Positions 45,574 to 57,179 are shown, numbered from the stretch's first letter. The stretch: DNA of 64,000 nucleotides from Zanthoxylum bungeanum (GCA_019454045.1 SKCR01038149.1:1-64000); one strand, 5' to 3'. Program-made: numbers and translations. Notes: generated by a model not told the origin, from the letters alone.

Positions 45574-46865
45574 ACATAAAGAAACCATTAAGATATAGCT
45601 ACCTGAAAATATAACAACTTAAACAATATCATCCAGCAAACCACTTTATAAGATGCATTAAAACGATTTTTGTCTTTTGTTTCAAACTATAGTTCAGATA
45701 TTGCAAACTAATCATCCTACCAAATCCAAGTCATCAAAATGAGTAACATTTGGTGGCACAAAGTGCAGTTGCTCCACTCTTAACATGCATTGCATGCAAA
45801 TTAATTAGTAAAAAATATCAAGTTCACTAAAGATCAATCTCCAATTAAAAAAAAAAAAACAATGAACAAATAAAAAAATACCCACCAACCAAAAGATACA
45901 AACTAACAAAATTTAAATGCATATTCAAGATATAAAAGCCCCAGCTCAAAATATTTTTTTTTAAGTAAAAAAAGTGTCGGTTAAATAGATGTGAATCACC
46001 GCTGGGGATTGTTATTTTTGGGGTAAGCTAATACAATCTTTTTCGCTTTTTCATTTACTTTCCCCTGTGAGTGAAATTTATATTTTGGTTCCACTGTTAA
46101 TATGTGACCGGTTTGATGTTGCAGAAACAAAACATCAATGTGAAATCTATCATTGAAATCTTGGATAAGTATCATCTAATTATCCTTTTAAATTTTGGTT
46201 TTTGAATCCCAACTTGCAAAGTAGATGGTATTTCTCAACAATAGAATAATGTAGTTGTAGATAGAGTGATAGACTACAGAAAAATTCAACTTGTTGACAC
46301 CAAAATGGTGTCAGAGGTGAAATTGTCAAAGTCGGTGGATGTGGTAAGGCATTTTGTTAGTTTAACACCCCAAGTGCTACATTTGACTACTTAAATGGAG
46401 GGTTGACTTGTCTAACATGTAAAAGTTTATTAAATAGATAGTCATAACTTAAACTACTTAAGCTCCGCCTATAGAGGTCTAAGCGACTGTTTAAAAAGCC
46501 CATATTTATACACACAGCTATTAAACAAATAGCGATAGAACATAGGAGAAGAGAAGGTAATACACCAAGTAATAAAATACGGATACTACCAAAATCTTGA
46601 CAGAAAGGGATAAAAATTAACATATTAATAATGGATTTGGATTTCATGAATGTGTAATCCGATGTCGCCGATATCCCAAACATTGGCGTCAACAGCTGGT
46701 AGTCGAAGCTGCCTGTTCAGGCCAAGGAACTGTCGGCGAAATCATACGGCATAATCTGATAACTTGGTGATATTGTGGAAAGGAGTGAGGTTAGAAGCTG
46801 ATGTCGCCTTGCTTAGTGCAGGTTAGACTTGAACATGTCGAATTGGCAATCGGTGTCTATAAATG
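45574..46865. other. No gene recognised
   Basis: Mostly AT-rich. A minus-strand open frame at 46387-46692 (101 codons) contains a hydrophobic stretch (ILLLGVLPSLLLCSIAICLI), but I see no family and no supporting context, so I do not call it a gene. Confidence 0.5.
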
Positions 46866-48065
46866 GTCTGAATAGTTGGGAGCAGATAGTCCCAAAATGG
46901 TTTATTAGGGTAAACAAACAGAGAATGTGTTGCTTTGGCTCACAAGCAAAGTCAACTACCTCATTTACCTTTCATGAGGTTTTACGATAAAATATCTAAT
47001 CATTTACTTTAATTATTTGCATTAGAAACTTTTTTTAAAAAATATATAAGTAAAACTTACAAGAAATTTTTTTATTAACATAAAAATAGGATTTATAATA
47101 AATTTCTAGTAGTAGATGGTATTGGCATCAAACCAGGGGATTGTTTTAGGTTTTATCATTTTGACCAGAATATGGCTTCAAAGTCATGCAATAGCTTAGG
47201 TAGAGATCTGAAAGAACGTTTGAAGCTAGATGACAGTTGTAAGGTCGGTGGATGCATAATCTTTGCAGCATGTGAGCTCCATGACTTTTACCAAATGTTC
47301 CCACAAAGATATTTTTGGGCTTCCATCTAATACTGCACTGGGATTATGTGATAGTTTTCCTATCGTGGAAAACTATCTTGAGGCTACTCTTTCGGGCCTA
47401 TACTGTAATAGGGAGATCTGGCGAGGTCCGTTGGTGGAAGAGGGTCATTGTTTGCATGTGCATAGTGTCGTCTACATGCTTATTTCATATACACTAGGTT
47501 AAGATTGACAACATTGTGTATTTTATTTGTCAATTACATTTAGTGATTCTTTTATACACATTAGTATACTTGGTTCATAGTTTTGCTACTACTACTTGAT
47601 TAGTTTCTCAAAATTGATAGATTGAGAACATTGCACTGCTACTGCTAATTGAGGAAAGACATATTGAAAATTTTGGTCAGATTGGTTGTTGGATTTTATC
47701 TGTTTAAATGTTCTTTCAATGATATATAATCCCTTTGTTTCTTAAATGGTATCTTCTGTGATTGTTATTGTATCTCAGATTGGTTGTTGGAGATTTTCTT
47801 TTGAAATCAAGACTTAATGCATAAATATGTTTTTTTTGACTTAATTCATTATATTGGACATTAGGGGGAAAATTACTTGGGCATCGTCCCAATGGTAGAA
47901 TATATATGTATGCCCGGATGCTGTCTAAGAAGTTGCTACCAATATGAGAAAGCATCTTGGATTTGCTAAGCATAATGGCAAGCATTTTGATATTTGTTTT
48001 ATATTTGTTATATATTTTGCTTAATTGCAATTTGAATGAAGATGCTAGAGACGTTGAAGTCTAGT
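46866..48065 (+). pseudogene. F-box/FIST 3' half, copy 1
   Basis: The plus-strand exons are a short one near 46913-46990 (RMCCFGSQAKSTTSFTFHEV) and the last exon, 47110-47502, which ends FIST_C. The last exon shows VVDGIGIKPGD, the LKLDDSCKVGGCIIFAAC stretch and, after a frameshift near 47280, ENYLEATLSGLYCN; it closes with the frame's stop at 47500-47502. FIST_C is the second half of a FIST sensory domain. In At5g63520-type proteins it follows FIST_N, whose start survives at 3710-3983. Unrecognised flank continues to 48065 and is shared with the other copies. Confidence 0.8.
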
Positions 48066-48134
48066 ATTTTTATATTGATGTGTTATGTTGAAACAAAATG
48101 TCATGAAGAGTTCTTAGTATGATGATAACATGTA

Positions 48135-49488
48135 GGGGTGAGCAAAATCCTACAATTAAGACTGAGATACAATAAGAATCACAAAAGATACCCTTTAAGA
48201 AACAAATGGATTATATATCATTGAAAGAACATTTAAACGAATAAGATTCAACAACCAATCTTGTCAAAATTTTCAATATGCCTTTCCTCAATTAGCAGTA
48301 GCAGTGCAATGTTCTCAATCTATCAATTTTGAGAAACTAATCAAGTAGCAGTAGTAAAAACTATGAAGCAACTATACTAATGTCTACATAAGAATCACTA
48401 CATATAATTGACAAACAAAATACACAATGTTGTCAATCTCAACCTAGTTTATATGAAATAAGCATGTAGACAGCACTATGCACATGCAAATAATGACCTT
48501 CTTCCACCAACGGACCTCGCCCGATCTCCCCATTATAGTATAGGCCCGCAAGAGGAGTCTCATGATAGTTTTCCACGATAAGAAAACTATCACATAATCC
48601 CAATGTAGTATTTGATGGAAGACCGAAAATATCTTTGTGGGAATATTTGGTAAAAGAGTCATGTCGCTCACATACTGCAAAGATTATGCATCCACCGACC
48701 TTACAAATGTCATCTAGCTTTAGACATTCCTTCAAATCTCTATCTAAGCTATTGAATGACTCTGAAGCCGTATTCTGGTCAGGATGATAAAAGCTAAAAC
48801 AGTCCCCTGATTTGATGCCAATACCATCTACTACCAGAAATTTATTATAAACCTTATTTTTTTGTTATTAAAAAAATTACTTGTAAGCTTTATTTAAAAA
48901 AAAAATACTAATGCAAAAGATTAGATATTTTACCGTAAAACCTCATGAAAGGTAAATGAGGTAGTTGACTTTGCTTGTGAGCCAAAGCGGCATGTTCTCT
49001 GTTTGTTTACCCTAATAAACCATTTATAGACACTAGTACTCACAGAAACCCAAAAATAATAGTAAAATATCTTTAATAATTCAACATTCTCATACCTCCT
49101 CACGAACATCTCTTCCACACTGGAAATCTCGTTTTCTCCCTCCTTCCAAGCTTTCAACCATGTACAGTTAGAACTGTCATTAGCGCCAAAGGAAGTGATC
49201 TTATGCCAAGCACCAACTGCACTGACAGCTTCTGCGAGAACCATATGAAATTCAATACTTTTTATACCTGAACGTTTAAAAAGAAAATATGCAACACAAT
49301 CCTAGTGGATAAAAAAAATAAGTGAATACACAAGCAAAAGAAACAAGCAAATATCATCATAAAGCTTGATTCTGTCTTTGGCAAATACCAAGGCCACCAA
49401 CTCTATCTCATATTTTGTAATCACACCAGCATTTTTCCCATTGTAAACAGAATCCGCTTTGCTCATCACCGACAATGACAATAATGTC
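48135..49488 (-). pseudogene. F-box/FIST 3' half, copy 2 (inverted)
   Basis: The minus-strand exons are: about 49478-49360 (MSKADSVYN, NAGVITKYEIELVALVFAKD), 49244-49080 (AWHKITSFGANDSSNCTWLK, then GENEISSVEEMF), 49013-48937 (CRFGSQAKSTTSFTFHEVLR) and the last exon 48842-48439 (VVDGIGIKSGDCFSFYHPDQ to VYMLISYKLG). The last exon has one uninterrupted frame. This copy shows the end of FIST_N and all of FIST_C. It faces copy 1 tail to tail with about 70 bp between them. The F-box and early FIST_N exons are absent, so it cannot make the full protein. Confidence 0.85.
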
Positions 49489-50995
49489 GCTTTGGCTCAT
49501 AAGCAAAGTCAACTACCTCATTTATGTTTCATGAGGTTTTACGATAAAATATCTAATCCTTTGCTTTAATTATTTGCATTAGATTTTTTTTAAAAAAAAT
49601 AAATAAATAAAACTTACAAGTAATCTTTTTTAATAACAAAAAATAATATTTATAATAAATTTCTAGTAGTAGATGGTATTGGCATGAAATCAGAGGATTT
49701 ATTTTAAGTTTTATACTTTTATCATCCTGACCAGAATATCACTTCAGAGTCATGCAATAGCTTAGGTAGAGATCTGAAAGAACATCTGAAGCTAGATGAC
49801 AGTTGTAAGGTCGGTGAATGCATAATATTTGCAGCATGTGGGCGCCATGACTCTTTTACCAAATGTTCTCATAAAGATATTTTCGGTCTTCCATCTAATA
49901 CTGCAGTGAGATTATGTGATAGTTTTCCTATCATGGAAAACTATCCCGAGGCTCCTCTTTCGGGCTTATACTGTAATGGGGAGATCGGGCGATGTCAGTT
50001 AGTGGAAGAGGGTCATTGTTTGCATGTGCATAGAGCTGTCTATATGCTTATTTCATATACAATAGGTTAAGATTGACAACAGTGTATTTTGTTTGTCAAT
50101 TACATTTTGTGATTCTTATGTAGATATTAGCATACTTGGTTCATAGTTTTTTTTTTTTTTTTTTTTTGATGACCCGGAAATCACCTGGGCCGGACCCTTC
50201 GGACCCAACCCAGCTGCGCAAACCGGGGGCCCAGCACGCAGCCCCAAACGCCTGCACCATGTTAGTCAAGGGTGTAGCACAAGTGGGGAATCGAACCTTG
50301 GTCCCGGAGAACCATAGGCACAACCCACACCACCCCGCTACTGCCCCTGGAGGCACTTGGTTCATAGTTTTGCTACTACTACTACTTGATTAGTTTCTCA
50401 AAATTGATAGATTGAGAACATTGCACTGCTACTGCTAATTGAGGAAAGACATATTGAAAATTTTGGCCAGATTGGTTATTGGATCTTATTTGTTTATATG
50501 TTCTTTCAATGATATATAATTTCTTTGTTTCTTAAAGGGTATTTTTTGTGATTCTTATTGTATCTCAGTCTTAATTGATTCAATTATACTTGAAATTTTA
50601 TTTTGAAATCAAGACTTAATGCATAAATATGTTTGTTTTGACTTAATTCATTGTATTGGACATTAGGGGGAAAATTTCTATCTGTATGCAATAGCTGCTA
50701 CTTGGGCATCATTTGGTCCAATGGTAGAATATTTATGTATTCCCGGATGCTGTCTAAGAAGTTGCTACCAATATGAGAGAGAGCATCTCTCATATTGGAT
50801 TTGCTAAGCATAATGACAAACATTTTTATATTTGTTTTATATTTATTATATATTTTGCTTAATTGCAATTTGAATGAAGCTGTTAGAGATGTTGAGGTCT
50901 AGTATTTTTATATTGATGTGTACGTTTTTTTTTTTATATTTAATTTATGCTGAAACAAAATGTCATAAAGAGTTCTTAGTATGATGATAACATGT
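49489..50995 (+). pseudogene. F-box/FIST 3' half, copy 3, with SINE
   Basis: It starts abruptly at 49489, exactly where copy 2 ends, inside the CFGSQAKSTTS-type exon (GSLWLISKVNYLIYVS is another frame). The last exon, about 49668-50070, reads without a break from the FIST_C middle (LKLDDSCKVGECIIFAACGR) to ENYPEAPLSGLYCNGEIGR and VYMLISYTIG. A SINE sits in the 3' flank at 50151-50354. The flank then continues to about 50995, with the conserved but unrecognised NFYLYAIAATWASFGPM-type frame near 50670-50760. Confidence 0.82.
50151..50354 (-). mobile_element. SINE with poly(A) tail and 17-bp target duplication
   Basis: On the minus strand it starts near GCCTCCAGGGGCAGTAGCGG, has a pol III box A-like TAGCGGGGTGG and a box B GGTTCGATTCC, and ends GGGTCATCAAAAA in a poly(A) run, which is the T run at 50147-50167 on the plus strand. 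ACTTGGTTCATAGTTTT flanks it at 50134-50150 and 50355-50371. The matching site in copy 1 (about 47570) is empty, confirming the insertion. Length is about 204 bp. Confidence 0.93.
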
Positions 50996-51109
50996 GGCCT
51001 TACGTGGCATGAATTATTCATGAATATTTATGACATTTTATTTCAACATAAATGAATTGTTCTTAGTAGGTTGATAACATGTGGCCTTATGTGGCCACAT
51101 GTTATTAGG

Positions 51110-51515
51110 GCTGACCTGTTCTGGTTCTGTCATTGACGGAATCAGAATCAGAATTAGAACATGTTTTGGAAATTGAATTTCAGAATCGTAACCGGAACCA
51201 AATTAAAACCCAATTTTATAACCCAAATTAAAGTTCAATTTAAATTCAAACACTTCTTACAAGAATATTATGTATCGAGTCAAAAATATTATACCATATG
51301 TAATTTTATTTATTATTTTCTGTATGGACAGTTGTCAAAAATATTATGTAATATTCAAGTGTGAGAAATAATTGTATTTTCAAAGTTTGACAATAAAAAA
51401 TAAATAGAATAAATCAGAACTGGTCCGAAACTGAATTGGAATCAATTTTTTCCGAGTAGGTTCCGATTCCATGCGGAATCCGAACCGAAATCGATTTTGC
51501 TCACCCATACATATT
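51110..51515. mobile_element. Small insert between FIST copies 3 and 4, hAT-like
   Basis: The spacer between the facing copies ends with GATTTTGCTCACCC, whose reverse complement GGGTGAGCAAAATC occurs at the copy 1/copy 2 junction (48136-48149). It contains GGAACC/GGTTCCGATTCC words near both ends, like the subterminal parts of hAT MITEs. The left terminus (GGGCTGACC) is a weak match, so the borders are tentative. Confidence 0.45.
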
Positions 51516-51594
51516 ATCATCATACGAAAAACTCTTTATGACATTTTGTTTCAACATAAATTAAGTGTAAAAAAGCGCACACATCAATATAAAA

Positions 51595-53185
51595 ATACTA
51601 GACCTTGACATCTCTAGCAGTTTCTTTCAAATTGCAATTAAGCAAAATATATAATAAACAGAAAATAATATCAAAATGCTTGTCATTATACTTAGCAAAT
51701 CCAAGCTGCTCTCTCTCATATTGGTAGCAATTTCTTAGACAACATCTGGGCATACATGTATATTCTATCAGTGCACCAAATGATGCCCAAGTAGCAGCCA
51801 TTGCATACAAATAGAAATTTTTTCCTCTAATGTCCAATACAATGAATTAAGTCAAAATAAACATATTTATGCATTAAGTCTTGATTTCAAAAGAAAATCT
51901 TTAGCATAATTGAATCAATTAAGACTGAGATACAATAAGAATCACAAAAGATACCCTTTAAGAAACAAAAAGATTATAAATCATTGAAAAAATATTTAAA
52001 CAAATAAGATTCAACAACCAATCTGGCCAAAATTTTGAATATGCCTTTCCTCAATTAATTTTGGGAAACTAATCAAGTAGAAGTAGCAAAAACTATGAAG
52101 CAAGTATACTAATGTGCTTAAGAATCACTACATGTAATTGACAAACAAAATACACAATATTGTTAATCTTAACCTAGTGTATATGAAATAAGCATGTAGA
52201 CAGCACTATGCACATGCAAACAATGACCCTCTTACACCAACGGACCTCGCCCGATCTCCCCATTACAATATAGGCCCGCAAGAAGGAGCCTCATGATAGT
52301 TTTCCACAATAGGAAAACTGTCACACAATCCCAGTGCAATATTAGATGGAAGACCAAAAATATGTTTGTGGGAACATTTGGTAAAAGAGTCATGGCGCCC
52401 ACATGCTGCAAAGATTATGCATTCACCAACCTTACAAATGTCATCTAGCTTCAGACATTCTTTCAAATCTCTACCTAAGCTATTGAAGGACTCTGAAGCC
52501 ATATTCTGGTCAAGATGATAAAAGCTAAAATAGTCCCTGGTTTGATGCCAATACCATCTACTATCAGAAATTTATTATAAACCCTGTTTTTTTTGTTATT
52601 AAAAAAATTACTTGTAAGTTTTATTTAAAAAAAAAATACTAATGCAAATAATTAAAGCAAATGATTAGATATTTTACCGTAAAACCTCAAGAAAGTTGAC
52701 TTTGCTTGTGAGCCAAAGCGGCATGTTCTCTGTTTGTTTACCCCAATAAACCATTTAGGACTATTTGCTCCCAACTGTTCAGACCATTTATAGACATTAG
52801 TACTCACAGAAATCCAAAAATAATAGTAAAATATCTTTATTTAATTCAACATTCTCATAAGTCATACCTCCTCACGAACATCTCTTCCCCACTGGAAATC
52901 TCGTTTTCTCCCTCCTTCCAAGCTTTCAACCATGTACAGTTAGAACTGTCATTAGCTCCAAAGGAAGTGATCTTATGCCAAGCACCAACTTCTGCGAGTA
53001 CCATATGAAATTCAATACTTTTTATAACTGAACGTTTAAAAAGAAAATAAGTAACTCAAGCAAATATCATCATAAGGCTTGATTCTGTCTTTGGCAAATA
53101 CCAAGGCCACCAACTCTATCTCATATTTTGTACTCACACCAGCATTTTTCCTATTGTAAACAGAATCCGCTTTGCTCATCACCGA
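51595..53185 (-). pseudogene. F-box/FIST 3' half, copy 4 (inverted)
   Basis: The minus-strand exons are 53185-53045 (MSKADSVYNRKNAGVSTKYE, ELVALVFAKDRIKP), about 53010-52870 (AWHKITSFGANDSSNCTWLK, ENEISSGEEMFVRRYENVE), about 52740-52690 and the last exon 52560-52169. The last exon is frameshifted after ENYHEAPS and ends with a stop at 52169-52171. Upstream is the inverted promoter arm (53320-53765), but the F-box and early FIST_N exons are missing between them. A minus-strand open frame in the 3' flank (51837-51598, FYLYAMAATWASFGALIEY) is conserved in copy 3 but unrecognised. Confidence 0.85.
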
Positions 53186-53319
53186 AAATGACAATAATGT
53201 ACAAGGAAAAATAAAAGAAAAATAGACACGAATGCATCAAATTTGCCCCAAATTTCTAATTTTAGCCGTTCGCACAGCCATTACCTATCAAAGTCTAACC
53301 TGCACTCTTTGGATTAAGG

Positions 53320-53765
53320 CCACGGTTGTGCTAGTCCAAGTCATCAATCCTTGTGAAACAAATCTCAGCCTTTGATCTCAAATCCCTGCTTATTCATTGG
53401 TTCAACAGCAAATTTAGTGAAGTGCCGGTTTTAGCCTCACTTTTCAAAATGGGGATGACTACATTACAGATCTGCCACCGTTAGATTCATTTTAACTAGA
53501 TCCAAAGGTTATGATTTAATTATATATTAAATAAATAAAAAGTTTATGTTACTGGCAATTACGGCTGTTACCCTGTTTGGTCTCATGCCGAGGTAAAAAT
53601 ATCTTCTGATCGAAAAATTTAATGTATTATTAATAGTAAAAAATTATGGGGTGTTGAGGTAAAAATTTCATATTAATCTTCATTAAATACCATATTATTC
53701 ATTGTTATATTAACCACTTACATATTTACTAATAATTTTAATATTTTAAGCAGTTAATATATGTT
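53320..53765 (-). repeat. Inverted copy of the F-box/FIST upstream region
   Basis: This is the reverse complement of 2463-2930, with only scattered differences. It lies upstream, in minus-strand terms, of FIST copy 4. Confidence 0.9.
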
Positions 53766-54013
53766 ATACACTTTTGTAATGACATTGACTTATTAATTGT
53801 GCATGTTAATATTATAAATGTTTACTTAAACATTAAACTATTAAAATGAAATTTTTAATGCTAAACTTGCATTTTTTTTTTAAAAAAAATCATTGCAAAT
53901 TCTACTGTCAAACTATCCATCTCGTACTTAAGCGGAGCAGGTAAAACCTATGCCTGCTCCAAACTCTTACAATTAACGCACTATTTGGATTCGACAAGAA
54001 ATGCTAAACTTGA
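53766..54013. other. AT-rich flank, nothing recognised
   Basis: A short AT-rich interval lies between the promoter arm and the hAT derivative. Confidence 0.6.
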
Positions 54014-54898
54014 AGCCTAACGGCTAGTAGCTATTGGGCTCCCTGCCCTACAAACAAAAGAAAAAAATTAAATTTTTTAAGGGTAATTTAGTAATTATTA
54101 TTAATAATGTTAATAAAATGGCTAGTTGTAGGGACATTTTAGGTATCACAAAAATAATCCAAAAATATATAAATATGGGTCATTCTTCATTTTTTCAACA
54201 CATCAATTCTCAATTCTCTCAATTTTTACAATTCTCTCATTACATCCGAGCACTTTAGAAGCAACAACACGTGTGAATGATTGGATCCATGCTAATATGA
54301 GTCAACAAAAAGATGTCCCCGATGATTTTGAAGACTTGTTCGATAATGCATCTGTAAGTGCAAGCGGAACGGGAGCTGAAGGATCAACATGTGTGAATGA
54401 TTGGATCCATGCTAATATGAGTCAACAAAAAGATGTCCCCGATGATTTTGAAGACTTGTTCGATAATGCATCTGCAAGTGCAAGCGGAACGAGAGCTGAA
54501 GGATCAACATGCCCTGATAATGATGACGATTGATGAGTAAATAATTGTATGAGGAACTTCTTAAAAATGTAATGGAATTACGTGAGCTTTGATTCCTCTC
54601 ACCACTGGAGGATACATAAGCAACTTCAGTTTTTAAAAATTTAAGTTCAAGCTCTTTAATTTAATTTTTAATTTAATGTAATCTAAATTCAATTCAAATT
54701 CATAATTTTAAATAAATTTTTTAATCTCATTTTTTTTTAAAAAAAATCATTATTAAAATTTTAAAAAAAAAACTGGAAGGGAACCGGAACCAAATCAGAA
54801 CTGTCTGGTTCGGTTCCGGTTATTGGTTCCACAATAGTGTGGAGCCGAGAACCGTTCAATTCGATTTCGGTTCGGAACCGAGCCGTTGGCCGGGTCTA
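54014..54898 (+). mobile_element. Non-autonomous hAT derivative
   Basis: The left part (54014-54260) matches the untranslated region before the transposase at 27265-27560 (inverted), including CCTAACGGCTAGTAG and the CAATTCTCAATTCTCTC run. The transposase body is deleted. The right part has a short coding tail, GGTTCCGGTT subterminal words, and the terminus TTGGCCGGGTCTA ending at 54898, as at 27818. The left terminus is missing. Confidence 0.78.
54273..54533 (+). pseudogene. hAT transposase C-terminal tail, internally duplicated
   Basis: An open frame of 86 codons holds two copies of a 40-residue unit beginning VNDWIHANMSQQKDVPDD and continuing FEDLFDNASVSASG. It ends CPDNDDD and a stop. 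The position just before the 3' terminal region, and a WI..DDFEDLF pattern like the acidic tail after the hAT dimerisation domain, suggest that it is the last piece of the transposase. The two units differ at only three or so bases. The tail alone would have no catalytic activity. Confidence 0.6.
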
Positions 54899-54904
54899 CT
54901 TGAA

Positions 54905-55850
54905 ACTTCTTTAATGCTTGAAAAATAATATGAAACGGATAGCATTAAACTTGAAACTTGGACCATCAGTGAAACCTATACCAATATAATTGAAATCGTT
55001 GATTTAACCCATTAACCAATAGACTTGCAATATAGACCAATGACTTGAGACTTTTTTAATGCATGAAAACCAATATGAAACTGGTAGTATTAAACTTGAA
55101 ACTTGAACCATCATACTTGAAACCAATACCAACATAATTGGCTTCATTAATTTAAACCATTAACCAGAATCATTAACCATTAAACTTGAAATACTGAGCA
55201 ATAACTCGAGATTATTTTAATACTCCAGAGGCTATATAAAACTTATAGCATTTAACTTGTACTCATGACCATTAAACTTGAAACCACATACATTATATTT
55301 GATACCAATACATTTAACCATTAAACTTGAAATATTGAGCAATAACTTGAGATTATTTTAATGCTTCAAAGACAATAACATTAAACATATACCTGTGACT
55401 ACACTTGAAACAAAAGACATTATACTTGAAACCAATGAATTTAACCATTAACTTGAATAATTGACCATTAAATGTGAAATAGAGAGCAATAACTCGAAAC
55501 TAATTTAATGTTTGAAAAATAATATGTAACATATAGCATTAAATCTGAAACCTGGACCATTAGAATTGAAACTTATATCAATATATTTGAAATCATTGAT
55601 TTTAACCATTAACCAGAATAATTAACCATGAAACTTGAAAAAATGACCAATAACTTGAAATTATTTTAATGCTTGAATAAAAGACGAAATTGATAGCAAT
55701 AAACCTGAACATGTAACCATTAAAATTGAAATCAAAGGTAATATATTTAAAACCAATACAAATAATCATTTAACCAGAAATTTTAACTATTAAACTTGAA
55801 ACATAACCATTAAATATGAAACCATTTTTTTAATTACATATTTTTTTTTA
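54905..55850. repeat. Degenerate tandem repeat, about 140-165 bp unit
   Basis: The phrase TTTTAATGCTTGAAAAATAA, or a variant, recurs near 54911, 55053, 55217, 55355, 55510 and 55668. Between these lie ATTAAACTTGAAAC and ACCATTAA words, which also repeat at a shorter period. There is no coding frame. The array is much decayed. Confidence 0.75.
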
Positions 55851-56216
55851 ATATTTTATTATTTTACTACTGTGGTGCAGGGATGTCAACCCCCAAATAT
55901 TTTTTATTATAATTCTTAAATAATTATTTGTTAAAAGATTCTATTTTTTTTATATTATAATATAAATTCATGATGAGTTTATTCACTATATATATCAGGG
56001 GCGGCTCCACGTTGGGCCCAGCAGGGGCTGCTGGGCCCAACAAAATTTTCTAAATTAATTTTTTTTTTTTTAAAAATATTTTATATTAAATCCTTATTTT
56101 TTGTTCCCATTTTCTCATTAATTCTGAAACTTCTTAAGAAACAAATACAAAATATACAAGTCATCAATAACGAAATTCAAAGGTGAGTGAGCAACTGCAC
56201 AAAACAAATGAGAGTC

Positions 56217-56231
56217 CAGGGGCGGTTCTAC
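56217..56231 (+). repeat. Second hAT-type terminus inside the element
   Basis: CAGGGGCGGTTCTAC closely resembles the outer terminus at 55996, which suggests a nested or hybrid element sharing the right end. Confidence 0.55.
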
Positions 56232-57179
56232 TTTTATTCCAACAATTCAGGATAATACTCTCTATATATTTTTATGCAAAATAAAAATGGGTTTGGAAAT
56301 TAATATTATCGACATATCGTATTGTTCAATTTTTTTCTATGCTCATTATTAGCTATTTAGTTTTACAGTTACAGATTACTTTGACGTAGTTAATTTGTTA
56401 TTAATTTAACATAGTGAATCTTTTATAAATTTAGCTTGATGGTGAGGATGCTAGACTTACAGTTACCCTTTTTGCAGCAAAGTATATTTGTTGTAATTTA
56501 ACATAGTCAATTTGTTTTTATTAATTTAACATAGTCAAATTTGTTTTTTTTTTGAAAAAATTGAACAATATGATATTAATTTTGAAACCTAATAATGATT
56601 TGTTGATTCCTTTAGGTTTTTTCAATAAATTTTTTTACAAGAAACTAAATTATTATTTTGTTTATTTGATATAGTAATGGAGTAATATTTTAAAAGAAAA
56701 TCAACATTTTAACCTTCTCCAAAGAAAATTAAATTATTAAATTTTGAAATTATCAAATTTTGAAATTATTCTCCAAAGAAAAATGTACAGTTCAACCTAA
56801 AAACCACAACTTTAAATTATCAAATTTTGAAAATCAAAAACAGCGGTTTGTCTTAACTTGATTTGAAAATTTTGGATCATGGTTGGAATATATGGTAGAA
56901 AAAAGATGCTGCATTTTGTCTTTTTTGTTATCTTTTTAAAGAAGAGAATGATAAACAAAGTGGTGGTGATATATTTGTTGGTAAATGATTTAGAATTGGA
57001 AGAAGAAAGAAAAATTTATTTAACATGAGGGATATATGAATAGTGCTCACAACAAAACTATACATAACTGTGAAGCGTTGATGAATCAGAAGCAGCATAT
57101 TAAAATAGCTTTCTCAAGACATTCAGACAAAACTCAAAATGAATATCGAGCAGCATATTAGAATTTGCAACTATGCATT

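Noticed and set aside
46387..46692. Hydrophobic minus-strand ORF as a membrane protein gene
   Set aside because: There is no family match, no start or splice context, and AT-rich sequence easily gives such frames.
50136..50393. ORFs on both strands at about 50.1-50.4 kb
   Set aside because: They are the SINE and its poly(A) tail read as protein.
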